Shown one piece after another: positions 5,272 to 7,086 of a stretch of DNA of 7,086 nucleotides (its first letter is position 1; each line of letters starts with the position of its first letter). The stretch is from positions 1 to 7,086 of the forward strand of contig CAYFUW010000095.1 of the NCBI GenBank assembly GCA_964346495.1, given 5' to 3'. Origin of the DNA: JBGZFC01 sp964346495. GTDB taxonomy: Bacteria; Bacteroidota; Bacteroidia; Bacteroidales; Dysgonomonadaceae. A model generated the notes under the pieces. It was given only the letters and a program-made list of their open reading frames with translations, was not told the origin of the DNA and searched no databases. The position numbers and the translations under genes were made by a program.

Positions 5272-6357
5272 TTAAAATTTAGTGCTGGCACCTCCGCCGC
5301 CACTTCTTCCACCACCCCAAGAGCCACCTCTTGAGCTACTGCTACTTCTACTGCTACTACTATAAGAACTTCCTCCTCCACCTGATTTGGTTTGTGGAGC
5401 CTCGTACTTGTAAGGTACTAGCACCTTATGTCCATGATTACATGCTTTACAAATATAGTGAAACTGTTTCATCCCGTCTTGTCCCGGAAGAGCTTTTTGA
5501 ACTACTTGCGGCTTATATTTCAGTACAACTTTTCCTTTAGCTCCGCATTTTTCACAATTAAGACGTGGTGGTATATTATCTTTTTTGGTTATCACTAAGT
5601 ATATCATATATATTATATAAGACGGGAAAAAGATAATTGCCATAAAACAACCAATTCCCGAGAGCGACTTATATTTAGCTGCTGCCACGTATGGGTTTTC
5701 GCTTCCTAGCACTCGTCTCTTTCTAATATACTCTACAATAAAAATAATAATCAATCCACCCAACAACCATATCAAGGCAATTTTTCCGCTATCGCTTATA
5801 AGAGGTTTTTTTGCTTGAAACTCTGAAGTACCTTTAAAAATCTTTTCCACCTCTTCTACTCCTACAATAAGTCCCTCTCCATATTCGCCATCTTTTAGAT
5901 AAGGTACCATTTTTTTTGTTTGAATAAGTTTACAAAAGCCGTCGGTGAGTGTAGCCTCAGTTCCATATCCGGTTTCGAATACTATTTCACGTTCTCCATC
6001 CGCCGTAAGAAGAAGGATAAGCAAACCGTTGTGAGTCTCCTTGTTACCTATACCCCAGGTGTTGAATAACTCTGTGGCAAAATCTTTTGCTGAACCGTAT
6101 TTATCGGTATCAATAGCCGAAAGTATCACAACAGCAGTTTCTACACCAACAGAGTCTCGTAAAAAAGCCAAACGCTCATCCAAAAGCACAAGCTCTTCCA
6201 TTGTTAGCACATTTTCCGGATCACTAACATAACGAGTATAATCTTGTAGTTGCACGTTGGGAACATCTTTTACACTATATCGATTTTGTGCAACAGATTC
6301 TGTAAAATAGAGTGATATTGCAAGTATTATTATAACTTTACTTATTAATTGCTTCAT
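5272..6357 (-). CDS. TPM-domain (YgcG-like) membrane protein with zinc ribbon
   Basis: 361 residues. It begins with a signal peptide likely cleaved after VAQ (near residue 24). The TPM domain spans about 40-178: YVSDPENVLT, then a helix MEELVLLDERLAFLRDSVGVETAVVIL, then AKDFATELFNTWGIG, NGLLILLL, REIVFETGYGTEATLTD and YGEGLIVGVEEV, all typical of the family. Two membrane segments follow (about 192-211 and 234-257). A soluble segment carries a CxxC-x31-CxxC zinc ribbon (Cys268, Cys271, Cys303, Cys306) and the end is a Gly/Ser-rich tail (about 325-361) ending GGGGASTKF. TPM domains are extracytoplasmic; roles in phosphatase activity or envelope and complex maintenance have been proposed. With two segments after the exported TPM domain, the zinc ribbon and tail would also lie outside the cytoplasm, unless one segment does not span. 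It lies 68 bases downstream of lemA, a frequent partner, so co-transcription is likely. Confidence 0.92.
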   Translation of the reverse strand: MKQLISKVIIILAISLYFTESVAQNRYSVKDVPNVQLQDYTRYVSDPENVLTMEELVLLDERLAFLRDSVGVETAVVILSAIDTDKYGSAKDFATELFNTWGIGNKETHNGLLILLLTADGEREIVFETGYGTEATLTDGFCKLIQTKKMVPYLKDGEYGEGLIVGVEEVEKIFKGTSEFQAKKPLISDSGKIALIWLLGGLIIIFIVEYIRKRRVLGSENPYVAAAKYKSLSGIGCFMAIIFFPSYIIYMIYLVITKKDNIPPRLNCEKCGAKGKVVLKYKPQVVQKALPGQDGMKQFHYICKACNHGHKVLVPYKYEAPQTKSGGGGSSYSSSSRSSSSSRGGSWGGGRSGGGGASTKF

Positions 6358-6425
6358 TGTTCTTATATTTTAACCGCGAAATCACTAATTTAGCAGTATA
6401 TACCATCAATATCATTAATTATATA

Positions 6426-7016
6426 TCAAAACTCAACATCAGGCACCTGATCACTATTAGCTTCTGCTTTAAAGTAATCTTTTTTGGTAAAACCAAATAG
6501 GGCTGAGACTATATTATTGGGAAATCTGCGACGATAAGTATTGTAGCTTTTAACCGTTTCGTTGAATTCTCTTCTCACAAAAGCTATTCGGTTTTCACTT
6601 CCTTCAAGCTGTCCCTGAAGCATAATAAAATTTTCATTGGCTTTCAAATCGGGATAATTTTCCACTATTAACATAAGACGTGACAAAGATTGTGACAACT
6701 CGTCTTGTGTCTGATTGAACTTTTGTAAAGTTTCAGCATCAAGATTTTCTATATCTACAGTCAATTGCGTAGCTTTTGCTCGTGCCTCAACCACTTGCTT
6801 AAATACTTCCTGCTCATGAGTAGCATACCCTTTTACTGTTTCTACCAAATTCAATATTAAGTCGGCACGACGTTGATATTGATTTTCAACTTGTGCCCAT
6901 GCCATTTGTACATTTTCTTCTTGTTTTACCAATTTATTATACGTCCCCCAAAAAAAGGATGTAATCAACAATAGAAAGATAAAAACAGAGAACCAAATTA
7001 TTGCTTTTTTTCCCAT
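6426..7016 (-). CDS. lemA: LemA family protein
   Basis: 196 residues, the normal length for LemA. An N-terminal membrane anchor (about 5-23) is followed by the helical LemA domain with its hallmark blocks: YNKLVKQEENVQMAWAQVEN, QYQRRADLILNLVETVKGYA, ENYPDLKANENFIMLQGQLE, ENRIAFVRREFNETV, YNTYRRRFPNNIVSALFGF, and a YFKAEANSDQVPDVEF end. The common RxDLIPNLV motif reads RADLILNLV here, with Leu in place of the usual Pro. The protein is probably N-in with its helical bundle outside the cytoplasm. Its biochemical role is not established. Genes for LemA and TPM proteins are commonly adjacent in bacteria, as here. It is the first gene of the row in this window. The 70 bases upstream (7017-7086) are A/T-rich and show no clear match to the Bacteroidota TTTG/TAnnTTTG promoter, so the promoter may lie outside. 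Confidence 0.95.
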   Translation of the reverse strand: MGKKAIIWFSVFIFLLLITSFFWGTYNKLVKQEENVQMAWAQVENQYQRRADLILNLVETVKGYATHEQEVFKQVVEARAKATQLTVDIENLDAETLQKFNQTQDELSQSLSRLMLIVENYPDLKANENFIMLQGQLEGSENRIAFVRREFNETVKSYNTYRRRFPNNIVSALFGFTKKDYFKAEANSDQVPDVEF

Positions 7017-7086
7017 ATTATATATTTAATAAGTGTATTTAGTTAAAATCAGGGAGCAAGAATCAGTTTAAAATAAGTTTTGAAAA

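Noticed and set aside
7017..7086. Promoter for lemA.
   Set aside because: No convincing TTTG-N19-21-TAnnTTTG match was found; the promoter may lie beyond the window.

Overview
The window is AT-rich and reads like part of a Bacteroidota (probably Bacteroidales) chromosome. The evidence is several lipoproteins with Bacteroidota-style signal peptides, 21-residue LRR repeats of the LTSLDVSKNT type, starts preceded by A/T-rich leaders without a Shine-Dalgarno sequence, and a LemA/TPM gene pair. A genus cannot be named from the sequence alone. All eight supported genes lie on the minus strand, so transcription runs from high to low coordinates.

In transcription order: a LemA-family membrane protein (6426-7016); a TPM-domain (YgcG-like) membrane protein with a zinc ribbon and a Gly/Ser tail (5272-6357); a lipoprotein of a Bacteroidota family of unknown function (4470-5189); a small beta-grasp-like protein (4146-4445) whose frame overlaps the next gene by 95 bases; a lipoprotein metallophosphatase/5'-nucleotidase (2777-4240); a leucine-rich-repeat lipoprotein (1698-2651); an orphan lipoprotein (775-1563); and a secreted SH3-like protein (3-752). 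Gaps are 22 to 134 bases and none reaches 300 bases. No tRNA, rRNA, CRISPR array, transposase or convincing intrinsic terminator was seen.

Seven of the eight products carry a signal peptide, lipobox or membrane anchor, so this is a cell-envelope region. LemA and TPM probably act together. The small protein and the nucleotidase look translationally coupled: the nucleotidase is the only gene here with a clear Shine-Dalgarno sequence, and that sequence lies inside the upstream reading frame. The remaining genes have no demonstrable shared pathway.

The most unusual non-coding feature is a 69-bp double-hairpin element present twice as a direct repeat (62 of 69 positions identical), on either side of the LRR lipoprotein gene. 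Its longer hairpin stays fully paired in both copies only as minus-strand RNA, through a G-U wobble. This suggests a transcribed RNA structure or a dispersed palindromic repeat, and makes the LRR gene look like a cassette. No complete new defence or mobile system is evident.
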